Shown one piece after another: positions 61,760-64,000 of a stretch of 64,000 nucleotides of DNA. Numbering within the stretch: the stretch's first letter is position 1; each line of letters begins with the position of its first letter. A program made the translations under genes and the position numbers. Source of the stretch: Beijerinckiaceae bacterium (lineage in GTDB: Bacteria > Pseudomonadota > Alphaproteobacteria > Rhizobiales > Beijerinckiaceae); NCBI GenBank assembly GCA_947475995.1, contig CANJNI010000010.1, positions 48,325-112,324 on the forward strand, in the 5' to 3' direction. The notes under the pieces are model-generated. The model ran no database searches. It saw only the letters and a list, made by a program, of their open reading frames with translations, and had not been told where the DNA came from.

Positions 61760-63360
<1,601 letters not shown>

Positions 63361-63444
63361 GCAAACGATGAATATGTTGAACTGCGATATAGATTTTTCT
63401 CGCTGGCATGAGATGTATAGTCCCCGACAACCAGGTCGAAAAAA

Positions 63445-63891
63445 ATGGCATTGATTGAAGGGTTTCGCGTTCAGAACTATCGAGCTTTGCGAGATATAAC
63501 TATCGGAAAGCTCTCCGGTAACTCTCGCGGCGAGCCGCTTACACCTTTCACGGTCGTCATTGGTAAAAATGGCGTAGGCAAAAGTACCTTATTCGACGCC
63601 TTCGGATTTGTTGCTGATTGTTTATCGTTCGATGTTGAATCTGCCTGCGAATTAAAGCAACGCGGTGGGTTCGAACGCATCAGATCAGCAGGGATTATCG
63701 AACCAATAAAATTTGAAATATATTATCGAGAGGCTCCGAATGAACGCCCGATTACTTATGAACTGTCAATTGATTTAGATGAATCCGGCCGTCCGTTCGT
63801 TGAGTCAGAATTGCTAAAACAACGCCGCAAAATGCAAAAAAATGGTCGGCCGTTTCCCTTTTTGCGCTTAAAACCCGCATTCACCGGATGA
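63445..63891 (+). pseudogene. Truncated AAA-family (OLD/RecF-like) ATPase
   Basis: 148 codons. The N-terminal start MALIEGFRVQNYRALRDITIG followed by Walker A at about 40-48 (GKNGVGKST) is typical of an AAA_21/AAA_15-type ATPase, whose members average about 370-450 residues and are common in phage-defence and toxin-like modules. The reading frame stops before the signature, Walker B and D-loops, just after FLRLKPAFTG. The DNA is AT-rich (23 G+C in bases 63721-63780). It lies between hemB and the next gene and is probably a decaying fragment of an acquired gene. Confidence 0.75.
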
Positions 63892-63967
63892 CGCAATAAT
63901 TTAATGCGCTGGACGCACGATTCAGCTATATTTTGCAGGTATTTCTTCGCATTTGGAGGGCTCCCTG

Positions 63968-64000
63968 ATGACGCACCCGGCGGGTGAATCGAACGATGGG
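63968..64000 (+). CDS. Start of an unidentified protein, cut by window edge
   Basis: ATG at 63968 preceded by TTGGAGGGCTCCCTG, a strong ribosome-binding site. Only MTHPAGESNDG (11 residues) is visible. Base composition returns to native GC-rich here. Too short to identify. Confidence 0.55.
   Translation, partial: MTHPAGESNDG

Overview
The window is GC-rich chromosomal DNA from an alphaproteobacterium, most likely of the order Hyphomicrobiales (Rhizobiales). The evidence is the conserved order BamE / ubiquinol-cytochrome c chaperone / DUF177 / plsX / fabH / ihfA / MerR, the C4-type 5-aminolevulinate synthase, a zinc-independent type of porphobilinogen synthase, a membrane proton pyrophosphatase, a Cox15-type heme A synthase, and DUF2842, DUF2865 and TIGR02444 proteins. 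One tRNA-Pro is present. I see no rRNA, CRISPR array, prophage or complete insertion sequence.

Region 1 (1-12.6 kb) is an accessory uptake and catabolism block. A minus-strand run holds a Bug-type solute receptor, a TrzA/AtzA-like amidohydrolase, a putative glycoside hydrolase with a trimerisation domain, a peptide-type ABC importer (binding protein, two permeases, ATPase cut by the left edge) and an FAD-dependent oxidoreductase. Several of these genes overlap by 4 bases. A large ADP-forming acyl-CoA synthetase is divergent. The substrate is unknown. Region 2 (12.6-14.8 kb) is vanillate demethylase vanA without vanB, divergent from a LysR regulator across a clear palindrome.

Region 3 (15-28.1 kb) is core housekeeping: tRNA-Pro, MerR, ihfA, fabH, plsX, DUF177, cytochrome bc1 chaperone, bamE, hppA, an MFS transporter, metY, a universal stress protein, ctaA and DUF2842. 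The ctaA leader holds a nested palindrome in which one arm can pair with either neighbour. Region 4 is an AT-rich one-gene island at 28.2-29.3 kb encoding a DUF2235 (Tle1-like) hydrolase, apparently acquired by transfer.

Region 5 (29.4-40.9 kb) is an exopolysaccharide locus: polysaccharide deacetylase, BcsL/CelD-like acetyltransferase, Wzz-type co-polymerase with a degenerate kinase domain, outer-membrane export lipoprotein, two GT4 glycosyltransferases, a WcaJ-type initiating transferase, a membrane acyltransferase and an O-antigen-ligase/Wzy-like protein. Together these would start, extend, decorate, polymerise and export a polymer. Region 6 (41-57.9 kb) holds an RND efflux pair, DUF2865 and AsmA-like envelope proteins, a polyamine ABC importer without its binding protein, a Crp-like regulator, folD, a TadG-like von Willebrand protein, an aldose epimerase and a NahE-like aldolase.

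Region 7 (58-64 kb) holds tetrapyrrole genes (hemA with an upstream FNR/FixK-type box, and hemB), a second TadG-like protein, ubiX, a TIGR02444 protein, an AT-rich truncated AAA ATPase and the start of one more gene. The strongest leads are the nested palindrome before ctaA, the DUF2235 island, the uncharacterised catabolic block and the AAA remnant. None can be proven a new system from sequence alone.
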